Of a DNA stretch of 64,000 nucleotides, positions 20,057 to 27,834 are shown one piece after another. Numbering within the stretch: position 1 is the first letter of the stretch; the number at the start of each line of letters is the position of its first letter. The DNA is from Candidatus Thalassarchaeum betae (GTDB lineage: Archaea; Thermoplasmatota; Poseidoniia; Poseidoniales; Thalassarchaeaceae), in the NCBI GenBank assembly GCA_003193925.1, contig PSPG01000001.1, forward strand, positions 124,001 to 188,000, read 5' to 3'. Under the pieces are notes generated by a model. That model had not been told where the DNA came from, ran no database searches, and saw nothing but the letters and a program-made list of their open reading frames with translations. The translations under genes and the position numbers were made by a program.

Positions 20057-20088
20057 AGCGGCTTCGCGTAAGTCGTGTCTGTGCGGGT

Positions 20089-20406
20089 TCAGCCGAAGAG
20101 CGAGCCGAGGCCCTCGAAGCCCCCGCCCTCTTCCTCAGGCTCTTCCTCTGCAGCCGCTTCCTCAACCGGAGCCGCCTCAGCAGCCCCACCGCCACCAGCG
20201 GCGGCAGGTGCGGCTGAAGCCACCGGGGCTGCCACGGCGGTAGCCATGGCCTCACCAATGTCGACAGAGCCCAAGGATGCGATCAGAGCCTTTACACGGG
20301 CTCCGTCAGCATCCACCCCAGCGGCGGTCAAGACCGCGCTGACAGCGTCTTCGTCGATGTTCTTCTCAGCAGAGTGCAGTAGCATTGCAGCATATACATA
20401 TTTCAT
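20089..20406 (-). CDS. rpl12: 50S ribosomal protein P1/L12
   Basis: MKYVYAAMLLHSAEKNIDEDAVSAVLTAAGVDADGARVKALIASL... Ala/Glu hinge and GLGSLFG C-terminus. Confidence 0.95.
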   Translation of the reverse strand: MKYVYAAMLLHSAEKNIDEDAVSAVLTAAGVDADGARVKALIASLGSVDIGEAMATAVAAPVASAAPAAAGGGGAAEAAPVEEAAAEEEPEEEGGGFEGLGSLFG

Positions 20407-20459
20407 TTTTTTTCACCTTTCCTTCAACCGAAGAGATCGCCCAGTCCGTAGAACCCGGC

Positions 20460-21407
20460 TCACTCCTCTTCCTCCTCTTCCTCCTCGGGAGGCGCCTCAG
20501 CACCAGCATCCAAGTCAGCCGCATCGGAGGCGGCGGCGTCAGCGCCCTCGAGCGCTGAGGAATCTAATTGGCCAGCGATGGCCAGAGCACGGGCGCTCGC
20601 CCGCGCGACGAGCATGGAAGCGGTTTCGTCGTTGACGACTCCGGCTTCGATGGCCACTGCCATGGCCTCGCTGCTGGCCTTGGACAGCAGGGCGGGCACG
20701 GTGGCAGTGGAGAACCAGCGAGTGTTGCACGCTAGGTTGAAGGCACCCGAGGTCGCTGTCATGACATCGTTTCGGAAGCCTTCGAAATCGAGTTTGAGCG
20801 AGGAGGCTGGGAACACGAAGCCGCCCTCGATGGCCCCGGTCAGGATGAGCCCGATCTCGATTGGTGTGATTCCCAGCTTGGCCAGCATGATACCCAGGTC
20901 ACCAGTGATTGCCTCGCCCTCGTTGACGACCGTCACGGTCCTCTGGATGGCGACCTTGCCCCTGTCTATCTTGGCTGGGATCCCGACGGCGTTGAACTCC
21001 CCGACGATGGGGCCGGGACCGAACTCGGTCGGCCCCTTCTCGACGACGATGTCTACAGGGGCCAACTCACCTTCCTTGGCAACTCGCCCCTGACGGGTCT
21101 TCTCCAGCTCGGCGAACAGCTCGAAGGCGTTCAGGGATTCCGAGTGAACTACACAAGGCTGGGCGGCGCCCTCGAACAGTTGCTCCAATTCCACCTCGGA
21201 GCGACCAGCCTGCTCCCAAGCGAGCTTGATCAGCGTCTTCTTCGCCACGGTCATCGTCATCTGGTCGCGCAGCGAGCTGCGCATGTCGAGCATATTGCCC
21301 GCAGGGACCCCGCTGATGTCCACGATGCCGACTATGCCATCGCCGCTGAGTATCTCGGCGAGCTCAGAGACGCGGTCTTTCTTCCAAGGGGCTGCCTTGG
21401 CTATCAC
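20460..21407 (-). CDS. rplP0: 50S ribosomal protein P0 (uL10), ending at TGA just before an in-frame GLGDLFG tail
   Basis: APWKKDRVSELAEILSGDGIVGIVDISGVPAGNMLDMRSSLR...; GTG start overlaps the L1 stop; ORF track start at 21509 is over-extended; in-frame tail continues to 20424. Confidence 0.9.
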   Translation of the reverse strand: MIAKAAPWKKDRVSELAEILSGDGIVGIVDISGVPAGNMLDMRSSLRDQMTMTVAKKTLIKLAWEQAGRSEVELEQLFEGAAQPCVVHSESLNAFELFAELEKTRQGRVAKEGELAPVDIVVEKGPTEFGPGPIVGEFNAVGIPAKIDRGKVAIQRTVTVVNEGEAITGDLGIMLAKLGITPIEIGLILTGAIEGGFVFPASSLKLDFEGFRNDVMTATSGAFNLACNTRWFSTATVPALLSKASSEAMAVAIEAGVVNDETASMLVARASARALAIAGQLDSSALEGADAAASDAADLDAGAEAPPEEEEEEEE

Positions 21408-22048
21408 TCGACCACCTCCACCTTGACAGAGGGCCCCATCGAGGTCTTGACGTAGCAGGAGCGAATGTTGCCCGCACCGCGCTCCAACTTGCCTGTGACC
21501 CTGTTCCATACGGCCATTGCGTTAGCAGTCAGTTCGTCGAGACCCTGCTCGCGCGAGCCCACCGCGGTGTGGAAGGTGATTCTGTCACGCGACCTGATGA
21601 CCGCGGTGTCCTTGAGCCCCGCAGCGATCCTAGCGGGATCGAGGTTGGGAGGGACCGGGCGCGGCATCTTGCCACGCGGTCCCAGAACCACTCCGAGGAA
21701 CCGCCCGACGGTTCCCATGTGAGGGATCTCGGAGAGGAAGAAGTCGCTTTTGTTCGCGATCTTCCTAGCCATCTGGCGGTTGCCGCCGAGGTCCTCGATG
21801 GTCGCGGGGTCGATCACATCGATTCCTGCGGCCTTGGCTTTGGTGGCCATCTCGCCGCCGGCGAACATCGTGATGCGAATCGGCTTGCCCCTCCCGGAGG
21901 GCAGCCTGACTTCCTCTTGGATTCTGTTTGCGGGGTTCTTCAGGTCGACGTCCTTCAGGGTGAACGCGATTTCGATGGATTCGACGAACTTGCGCTCAGG
22001 AGATTCATCGAGCGCCCGTTGAATCGCTGTCTGGATGTTTTCCTGCAT
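21404..22048 (-). CDS. rpl1: 50S ribosomal protein L1
   Basis: DVDLKNPANRIQEEVRLPSGRGKP, GVVLGPRGKMPRPVPPN, conserved gene order. Confidence 0.95.
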   Translation of the reverse strand: MQENIQTAIQRALDESPERKFVESIEIAFTLKDVDLKNPANRIQEEVRLPSGRGKPIRITMFAGGEMATKAKAAGIDVIDPATIEDLGGNRQMARKIANKSDFFLSEIPHMGTVGRFLGVVLGPRGKMPRPVPPNLDPARIAAGLKDTAVIRSRDRITFHTAVGSREQGLDELTANAMAVWNRVTGKLERGAGNIRSCYVKTSMGPSVKVEVVE

Positions 22049-22100
22049 TTTTCCTCACCTCTGCGGTCAACGAGGAAACCCTCTCCCGCAACTCGTGTCC

Positions 22101-22379
22101 TCAACTGAAATGTTCGCTAAACTCTCCCTCACTCATCGCTTGCAGGGCATCCTTCGGAGTCATGCCCTCCACGTGCACTCGCATCGAGACGCAGGTGCCC
22201 ATCACCTCGCGGCACCGAGCGTACAGGTCAGCACCGGTCAGACGGTCCTTCTGATCCTCTGCGATTTCCTTGACTTGATCCATGGTCAGATTCTCCGAAG
22301 CCTCCTCCCAGGAGCCGTTGCAAGTCTTCTGCCCCAGCATCTGAATCACCTTGTGCGGTGTTTCGTTACGTGCAGACAT
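22101..22379 (-). CDS. rpl11: 50S ribosomal protein L11 (uL11), C-terminal domain only
   Basis: TPHKVIQMLGQ...NLTMDQVKEIAEDQKDRLTGADLYARCREVMGTCVSMRVHVEG matches the uL11 CTD; SD AGGAGG 9 nt upstream of ATG 22379. Confidence 0.85.
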   Translation of the reverse strand: MSARNETPHKVIQMLGQKTCNGSWEEASENLTMDQVKEIAEDQKDRLTGADLYARCREVMGTCVSMRVHVEGMTPKDALQAMSEGEFSEHFS

Positions 22380-22440
22380 TCGTGATAGCCTCCTGTAAGT
22401 GCGCCCCGCCGACCTGCTTTCCATATTTGAGAGTGATGCA

Positions 22441-22455
22441 ACGCCCGCAGGGCGT
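22441..22455 (-). terminator. perfect hairpin between spt5 and L11
   Basis: ACGCCC-TGC-GGGCGT on the minus strand, about 10 nt after the spt5 stop, followed by TATA-like CAAATATGG. Confidence 0.45.
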
Positions 22456-22465
22456 GCTTCTAGGG

Positions 22466-23332
22466 CTACTCCACGCGCTGAGTCACTCGAACCTGATCGG
22501 CGCGCACGGTCAGAGCCACAGGAACAGCGGCCTCAAAGAGCTCGACCGTGACTTCCTCCTTGGATTCGGTGACCCGTGTCACGCGAGCAGCCTGGCCGCG
22601 GAAAGCACCACCGTGGATCTCCACGATGCAGCCTTCCTCGATGCCGGCGGTGGCCGCCTTCGGCTCGAGGTACGGCAGGACGTCACCTAGAGGCGACTCG
22701 CCATCGAGCACCTTGCGGCAGTTCTTCATCGGCGTAGTGGACACTCCTACGCGCCCGATGAGCTTCTCGACATGGTGCAAAGCGGAGGCCTCGACGAAGA
22801 TGTAGCCGCGCATGAAGTGCGGGCTCAGGACTCCGAAGATCTGGTCTTGGATCTCCTTGAGCGAGCCGGTCCCAGAGAGTCTTGCGCGGATCTCCTTGGC
22901 GACGTTCTGCTCCTGGCCGATCGAGGTCTTGAGGATGTAGAGGAACGAGGCGACATCGCCATACATCTCACGGAGCTGCGGGGTAGCGTACTTCTTGTCT
23001 TGAATGCTGCCGGGGTCGACCCACTCGAATGCCGTGTACAGGCCTCGCGGATCGACTTCCTCGGCAGAGCTGGCGAATAGCACCGGGGTGACCTCGTTGA
23101 GGCGGTTGCCGAAGGCGAGGCCGCGAGCCTCGCCCGAGCGGACGAACTCCAGATTCTCGGCATCTATTCCGGTGACTTCGGTGATTCTGGCGGTGACGGC
23201 GTCCGCATCTTCCGGGTCGCCGACGCCGTAGATGCCATCCCAAGCCCCGGGGAAGTCTGCAACCCCGTCTGCTCGCTGCATCAGCAGGACCCTCTCCCCG
23301 TTGCGGATGAAGACAGTGAACGCGTCCGACAT
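22466..23332 (-). CDS. spt5: transcription elongation factor Spt5 (NGN+KOW) with N-terminal Nudix-like extension
   Basis: FLYILKTSIGQEQNVAKEIRARL (NGN), PHFMRGYIFVEA, EEGCIVEIHGGAFRGQAARVTRV (KOW); first ~125 aa resemble a Nudix fold. Confidence 0.85.
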   Translation of the reverse strand: MSDAFTVFIRNGERVLLMQRADGVADFPGAWDGIYGVGDPEDADAVTARITEVTGIDAENLEFVRSGEARGLAFGNRLNEVTPVLFASSAEEVDPRGLYTAFEWVDPGSIQDKKYATPQLREMYGDVASFLYILKTSIGQEQNVAKEIRARLSGTGSLKEIQDQIFGVLSPHFMRGYIFVEASALHHVEKLIGRVGVSTTPMKNCRKVLDGESPLGDVLPYLEPKAATAGIEEGCIVEIHGGAFRGQAARVTRVTESKEEVTVELFEAAVPVALTVRADQVRVTQRVE

Positions 23333-23341
23333 GTACCCACC

Positions 23342-23608
23342 TCATGTGCCGGTGAGCCAACCGAAGAAGGACGGGAAGGCGCTGTCCATCAGCCACAGTA
23401 TCACAAATCCAATGGCGCCGAGGATGAACATCCCGATACCGCAGACTATCACGGTCTGGCGGAACTCCTGCTTCGTTGGCTTCCTAGCCATCTTGAGGAT
23501 TCGGGCGTAGGATCCGGTCTGGAGGCTTCGAACGCGTCCCTCGATCTCGTCCTGCCAGCCCTGCACGGTCTCTTCGATCGGACCGACATTGGAACTCTCG
23601 ATAGCCAT
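23342..23608 (-). CDS. secE: preprotein translocase subunit SecE/Sec61-gamma
   Basis: YARILKMARKPTKQEFRQTVIVCGIGMFILGAIGFVILWL; located between ftsZ and spt5. Confidence 0.9.
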   Translation of the reverse strand: MAIESSNVGPIEETVQGWQDEIEGRVRSLQTGSYARILKMARKPTKQEFRQTVIVCGIGMFILGAIGFVILWLMDSAFPSFFGWLTGT

Positions 23609-23648
23609 GACTAACCCTCGAAGCGACCCGGCGACCGACAGACCCCAT

Positions 23649-23655
23649 TTAAGCA
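23649..23655 (-). promoter_or_regulatory. TATA-like element upstream of secE
   Basis: GTGCTTAAATGGGG on the minus strand, about 41 nt upstream of the secE ATG. Confidence 0.4.
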
Positions 23656-23662
23656 CGCCGGG

Positions 23663-23680
23663 CGAGCCCTAAGGGGCTCG
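23663..23680 (-). terminator. perfect hairpin downstream of ftsZ
   Basis: CGAGCCC-CTTA-GGGCTCG on the minus strand, 20 nt after the ftsZ stop, upstream of the secE TATA-like box. Confidence 0.45.
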
Positions 23681-23700
23681 AAATCCATTGTCGACCTCAT

Positions 23701-24819
23701 TCAGTTCACGAACTCGACGGTGCGGTCCCTAAGGTTGCGCATCTGGGTGTGCAGCGCCGCACCGTGAATTTGCTCGCTCTTCACGCCGGTCAGCACGAGC
23801 AGGACCCTGATTTCGTCTCCCATCGAATCATCGGTGGTAGCACCCCAGATTATCCGAGCGTAGGGATTGATCTTGTCGCGAATCAGCTTGGCGCACTGCT
23901 CGGCGTCCCCGAGTGACAGGGTAGGCCCGCCGACGACGTTTACCAGAGCGCCGCGGGCATCGGAGATGTCGATGTCCAGAAGCGGTGATCGCAGAGCCTC
24001 CTCCGTGGCCTTCTCGGCGCTGCCTTCTCCTCTCGCCTCGCCGAGCCCGATCATCGCCACGCCGCCTCCGTTCTCCATGACGGAGCGGAGGTCCTCGAAA
24101 TCAAGGTTGACCACGCCCTCTTTGGCAATCATCTCGGAGACTCCGGCGATGCTCCTCATCAGCAGCTCATCGGCGACGCGGAATGCAGCGTCGAGGGGCA
24201 GGTCCCGTACCCCGTCGACTTCAAGCAGGCGCTCGTTGGGAAGCACGACTACCGTGTCGCACACCTCCCGCAACCTCTCCAAACCCCATTCCGCATTCTG
24301 CTTTCGCATGGCCCCCTCCGAGAGGAAGGGATAGCTCACCACAGCGATGGTCAGTGCTCCGGCTGTACGAGCCAGCCGGGCAACTACGTGGGCACTCCCT
24401 GTCCCAGTGCCACCTCCCAATCCCGCTGTGATGAATGCCAGGTCGCACCCGTCGACCTCTGTCTTGAGCGCCCGCTCCGACTCGTATGCGGCCTGCTCCC
24501 CCTTCTCAGGGTTACCGCCTGCGCCTCTGCCTCTAGCGGAGCGCCCAATCAGCACCTTGTTCTCGACGCTGACCGTCAGCAGGTGCTGGGCGTCGGTGTT
24601 GACGGCCAGACCCTTGACGTAGGTCCCGTCAAACAGCCCCTCGAGCTCGAGCCTCGCTACGGTGTTAGAGCCGCAGCCTCCGCAGCCGAACACTCGTATC
24701 TTAGGTTGCAGCGACCTGAGGAGACTCTTCAGCTCCGAATCGCTCTCCGTGCCGACCGGGGCCTTTGGTATCCCCTCGTCATCATGGAGTTCCAGAACTC
24801 TATCGATGAGGTGCTTCAC
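23701..24819 (-). CDS. ftsZ: cell division protein FtsZ
   Basis: VFGCGGCGSNTVARL, AVNTDAQHL, FITAGLGGGTGTGSAHVVA, VVLPNERLLEV; GTG start. Confidence 0.95.
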   Translation of the reverse strand: MKHLIDRVLELHDDEGIPKAPVGTESDSELKSLLRSLQPKIRVFGCGGCGSNTVARLELEGLFDGTYVKGLAVNTDAQHLLTVSVENKVLIGRSARGRGAGGNPEKGEQAAYESERALKTEVDGCDLAFITAGLGGGTGTGSAHVVARLARTAGALTIAVVSYPFLSEGAMRKQNAEWGLERLREVCDTVVVLPNERLLEVDGVRDLPLDAAFRVADELLMRSIAGVSEMIAKEGVVNLDFEDLRSVMENGGGVAMIGLGEARGEGSAEKATEEALRSPLLDIDISDARGALVNVVGGPTLSLGDAEQCAKLIRDKINPYARIIWGATTDDSMGDEIRVLLVLTGVKSEQIHGAALHTQMRNLRDRTVEFVN

Positions 24820-24857
24820 GAGGTCGAGGCGAGTCGTAGAGAGGATAACCGTTACCC

Positions 24858-24872
24858 CCCGCCTCCGGCGGG
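24858..24872 (-). terminator. perfect hairpin downstream of CDP-alcohol phosphatidyltransferase gene
   Basis: CCCGCC-GGA-GGCGGG on the minus strand, then GGGTAACGGTTATCC before ftsZ. Confidence 0.4.
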
Positions 24873-24906
24873 ACAGGCGTGTTTCAGCGGGTGCTCCACG
24901 AGCCCA

Positions 24907-25587
24907 CTAGCCGAGCAGTTGACTGCGAGTCTTGACGAAGCGGGAGAGGAAGGTGTAGACTCCGCCCCAGGCAGAAATCGCCAAGGCGGCGGTCATGCCG
25001 TTCAAATTGGAGTTGCCCAGCATCAGCCAGTCGGCGTAGTCGATGCCGCTGACGTCGATGCCGGCTCCGCCGGAGTATGCTTGCCAAGCGGCCGCAATCA
25101 GACAGGCGAGAGTGAGGACCAGACGGTCCGCCCGGGAGAAGCCGCCGTAGATCCGGTCGAGTCCGACAGACTGGGATTGTGTTCCCATGTAGGAGCCGAT
25201 CAGAGTCAAGACGGCGGCGACCAAGCCGGAACTCAACTCGTCGACGAAGGCGGCATTCATTCCGATGGCGATCAGGAGGCCGACGTCGACGACCCTGTCT
25301 ATCGTGTGGTCGAGGAAGTCGCCGTACGGCCCATCGACGCCCTGGTGTCGAGCCAGAGCCCCATCTAGGGCGTCGAGCACCCCGGCGAGCATGATGAGCA
25401 GAACGGCTCCGCCAATCATCGTCGCGCCATTGCCGTCGAGCCCAGCTCCGGCGAGCAGCCAGAAGGCCAAGAGTGCGACGACCAGGCTACCCCAAGTCAG
25501 AACATTGGGGTCGAGATTGCCCAGCCTCAGCACGAGGGGCTCGATTGCCTTGCTCCAAGTGCCCCTCATCTTCTCGAACATACTCAC
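24907..25587 (-). CDS. CDP-alcohol phosphatidyltransferase (archaetidyl-inositol-phosphate-synthase-like)
   Basis: GVLDALDGALARHQGVDGPYGDFLDHTIDRVVD (CDP-alcohol phosphotransferase motif). Confidence 0.9.
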   Translation of the reverse strand: MSMFEKMRGTWSKAIEPLVLRLGNLDPNVLTWGSLVVALLAFWLLAGAGLDGNGATMIGGAVLLIMLAGVLDALDGALARHQGVDGPYGDFLDHTIDRVVDVGLLIAIGMNAAFVDELSSGLVAAVLTLIGSYMGTQSQSVGLDRIYGGFSRADRLVLTLACLIAAAWQAYSGGAGIDVSGIDYADWLMLGNSNLNGMTAALAISAWGGVYTFLSRFVKTRSQLLG

Positions 25588-26153
25588 TCCTCCATCAGGG
25601 CAACCCAGTCAATCACCGAGCCCGGGCTTGCTGGCTTGAAGCCATCTGCTATCCAATGCGACAGAGCAGCAACGATGGAGCCGGCATCGCTGTCCGTGCT
25701 GTCGAACTCGATCCACGGGGCATCTCCTTCGCGCTCGTTCCACGCCCCACCGAGCAACTCCCATTCCCAGTTGGCCTGCGTCTTCTCGGCCGAGTACCCC
25801 CTGCTCGCGAGCCTCTGCTCGAGGACGTCGGGCGAGCAGCGCAGCACAGCCACGGCATCGCTGGGAAGGTGGTGAGACAGGTGCCCGTCGACGATGAGTG
25901 GTTCTGCGGGTGGCGAGGACCACTCTGGGGCCAGCGAGTCGTACAATCTGTCGAGGTCGACCGGCCTGGCCCCGTCGGCTGGGTCGAGCTCGCCCAGACA
26001 GCCATGCTCCTGCGCGAGGGACTCGACTGAAACCATCGTGTATCCTCTCACCTTGAGCATCTCCGCTATGGTGCTCTTCCCAGTACCCGGGGTACCGGTG
26101 AGGGCGAGGCGAAAGCCACCTGTCACATAACCCCCGGCTGGTAAGGAAGCCAT
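25584..26153 (-). CDS. adenylate kinase AK6/Fap7-like P-loop kinase
   Basis: LALTGTPGTGKSTIAEML, LIVDGHLSHHLPSDAVAVLRCSPDVLEQRLASRGYSAEKTQANWEWELLG. Confidence 0.85.
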   Translation of the reverse strand: MASLPAGGYVTGGFRLALTGTPGTGKSTIAEMLKVRGYTMVSVESLAQEHGCLGELDPADGARPVDLDRLYDSLAPEWSSPPAEPLIVDGHLSHHLPSDAVAVLRCSPDVLEQRLASRGYSAEKTQANWEWELLGGAWNEREGDAPWIEFDSTDSDAGSIVAALSHWIADGFKPASPGSVIDWVALMEE

Positions 26154-26219
26154 GAACGCTACGCGTCGCCGGCGCAACATTGACCTTCTCCTCCGGGCCC
26201 GCACGGGGTCGAGAGAGCC

Positions 26220-27350
26220 ATGGGAGAGGGCGAAGTCAATTGGATGAGAGCGATGGACCCGCGTCAGTCCAAGCTCAATCTCATGCTTCTGGCGATTCCA
26301 GCAACCTTCTACTTCGCGTACGTGTCAGGAGACCAGACAGCTGCCTTCTTCGCCTCGATGGTGGCGATAATGCCGCTCGCCTTCCTGATGGGCTTCGCAA
26401 CCGAGGAGATCGCCCTGCGGACCTCGGATTCGATTGGCGGTCTGCTCAACGCCACCTTCGGCAATGCGGCCGAGTTGATCATCGCGACATTCGCAATATG
26501 GGCGGCCTACCAAGCTGGTGCCGGCTCTGAGACTGCAGACGTCATGGTGCACATCGTCCAAGCCAGTCTGATAGGAAGCATCCTCGGCAACCTCCTGCTG
26601 GTGATGGGATTGGCATTCGTCTGGGGTGGAATCCATCACAAGGTTCAGACCTTCAATGAGACCCAATTCGTCGCCAACAGCTCGCTGCTGCTGCTCGCGG
26701 TGATTACCCTGGTCGTCCCCACCGTGTACCACCTCACCGTGGGAGGGGAGGAAGGCAACGCAGGGGTGGTTAATCTCTCGAGGGCGGCCGCGCTGGTCCT
26801 GCTCGGGATGTACGTTCTGTTCCTGCTGTTCCAACTGCGCACGCACTCCGACCTTTTCGCCACCGACGGCATTAATGACGAGGAGCCCCAGATGAGCAAG
26901 CGCGACGCGGTCGTGCTTCTCCTAGTCGCCACGGTGTTCGTCTCTTGGATGGCTGAGATTCTCGTACACTCACTGGAGACCGCGGCCAATGAGGTCGGCC
27001 TGTCGTACCTCTTCATCGGAGTAATCCTGGTCCCGCTTTTCGGCAACGCGGCCGAGCACTTCACCGCGGTGACCGTCGCAGGCAAGGACAAGATGGACCT
27101 CTCGTTCGCCATCGCTATCGGCTCGAGCACCCAGATCGCGGTGTTCGTAGCCCCCTTGATGGTGGTCTTCGCCTGGATGCTCGGCGTCGGGCTGACCTTT
27201 GAGTTCGGGATCTTGGAAACGGTCGCCGCCTTCCTCGCCGTGATGATCGTCAACGCCATCGCAGCGGACGGCAAGAGCAACTGGCTTGAGGGCGCGATGC
27301 TTCTGGGAGCCTACACCGTCTTGGCTCTGGCCTTCTGGTTCCATCCCTGA
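26220..27350 (+). CDS. cax: Ca2+/H+ antiporter (CaCA superfamily, Cax)
   Basis: GGLLNATFGNAAELIIATFAI and VPLFGNAAEHFTAVTVAGKDKMDLSFAIAIGSSTQIAVFVAP repeats. Confidence 0.93.
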   Translation: MGEGEVNWMRAMDPRQSKLNLMLLAIPATFYFAYVSGDQTAAFFASMVAIMPLAFLMGFATEEIALRTSDSIGGLLNATFGNAAELIIATFAIWAAYQAGAGSETADVMVHIVQASLIGSILGNLLLVMGLAFVWGGIHHKVQTFNETQFVANSSLLLLAVITLVVPTVYHLTVGGEEGNAGVVNLSRAAALVLLGMYVLFLLFQLRTHSDLFATDGINDEEPQMSKRDAVVLLLVATVFVSWMAEILVHSLETAANEVGLSYLFIGVILVPLFGNAAEHFTAVTVAGKDKMDLSFAIAIGSSTQIAVFVAPLMVVFAWMLGVGLTFEFGILETVAAFLAVMIVNAIAADGKSNWLEGAMLLGAYTVLALAFWFHP

Positions 27351-27443
27351 ACAGAGGAACGCGTCTAGTTCGTCCCATATAGATCAAACAAATATTAGCA
27401 GTTGAAGATAGATATTTTATGGAAAAAACGGTTGCCTGAAATC

Positions 27444-27677
27444 ATGATGTTCGAATGCAATATAGACGCGAGAGGTAAGGCGTATCGCCTCAAGCTCGGA
27501 ATCATGGGGGTCGTAGTTGGGTTGGTATTGGCGGCAGTCTTCTACTTTGCAGGAATCGATTGGGGTGTTCTACGGTTAATTCCTATGGCAATCATAGGCG
27601 GAGGAGTATTTTCTATTTTCGAAGGCCTGGCTGGGTGGTGCGTTGTACGAGCATTGGGATTCCGAACTCCTCTGTGA
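27444..27677 (+). CDS. hypothetical small membrane protein in AT-rich islet
   Basis: IMGVVVGLVLAAVFYFAGI and LIPMAIIGGGVFSIFEGLAG hydrophobic segments; locally AT-rich. Confidence 0.45.
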   Translation: MMFECNIDARGKAYRLKLGIMGVVVGLVLAAVFYFAGIDWGVLRLIPMAIIGGGVFSIFEGLAGWCVVRALGFRTPL

Positions 27678-27834
27678 GAGAAATCAGATACTCCTCCGCA
27701 TGCCCAGAGGGTCCCTCAGTGCGGACTCAAGATCTTCGTGCACAAAGTCGTAACTCTCCTTCTGCATTGACTGTGGTTGTGTGTTAATATTTGTAAAATT
27801 AATCACCTCAGTTTCTACTTGGGTACCCTCTGAT

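Noticed and set aside
20424-20475. Selenocysteine insertion or genome-wide TGA recoding as the explanation for the P0 TGA
   Set aside because: TGA ends many other genes here with no continuing conserved sequence, and I see no reason for Sec at this acidic linker; simple readthrough, mutation or sequence error are more likely
22101-22424. Longer L11 start at 22424 (MESRSAGRTYRRLSR...)
   Set aside because: The extra residues are not uL11-like, and the ATG at 22379 has a well-spaced AGGAGG
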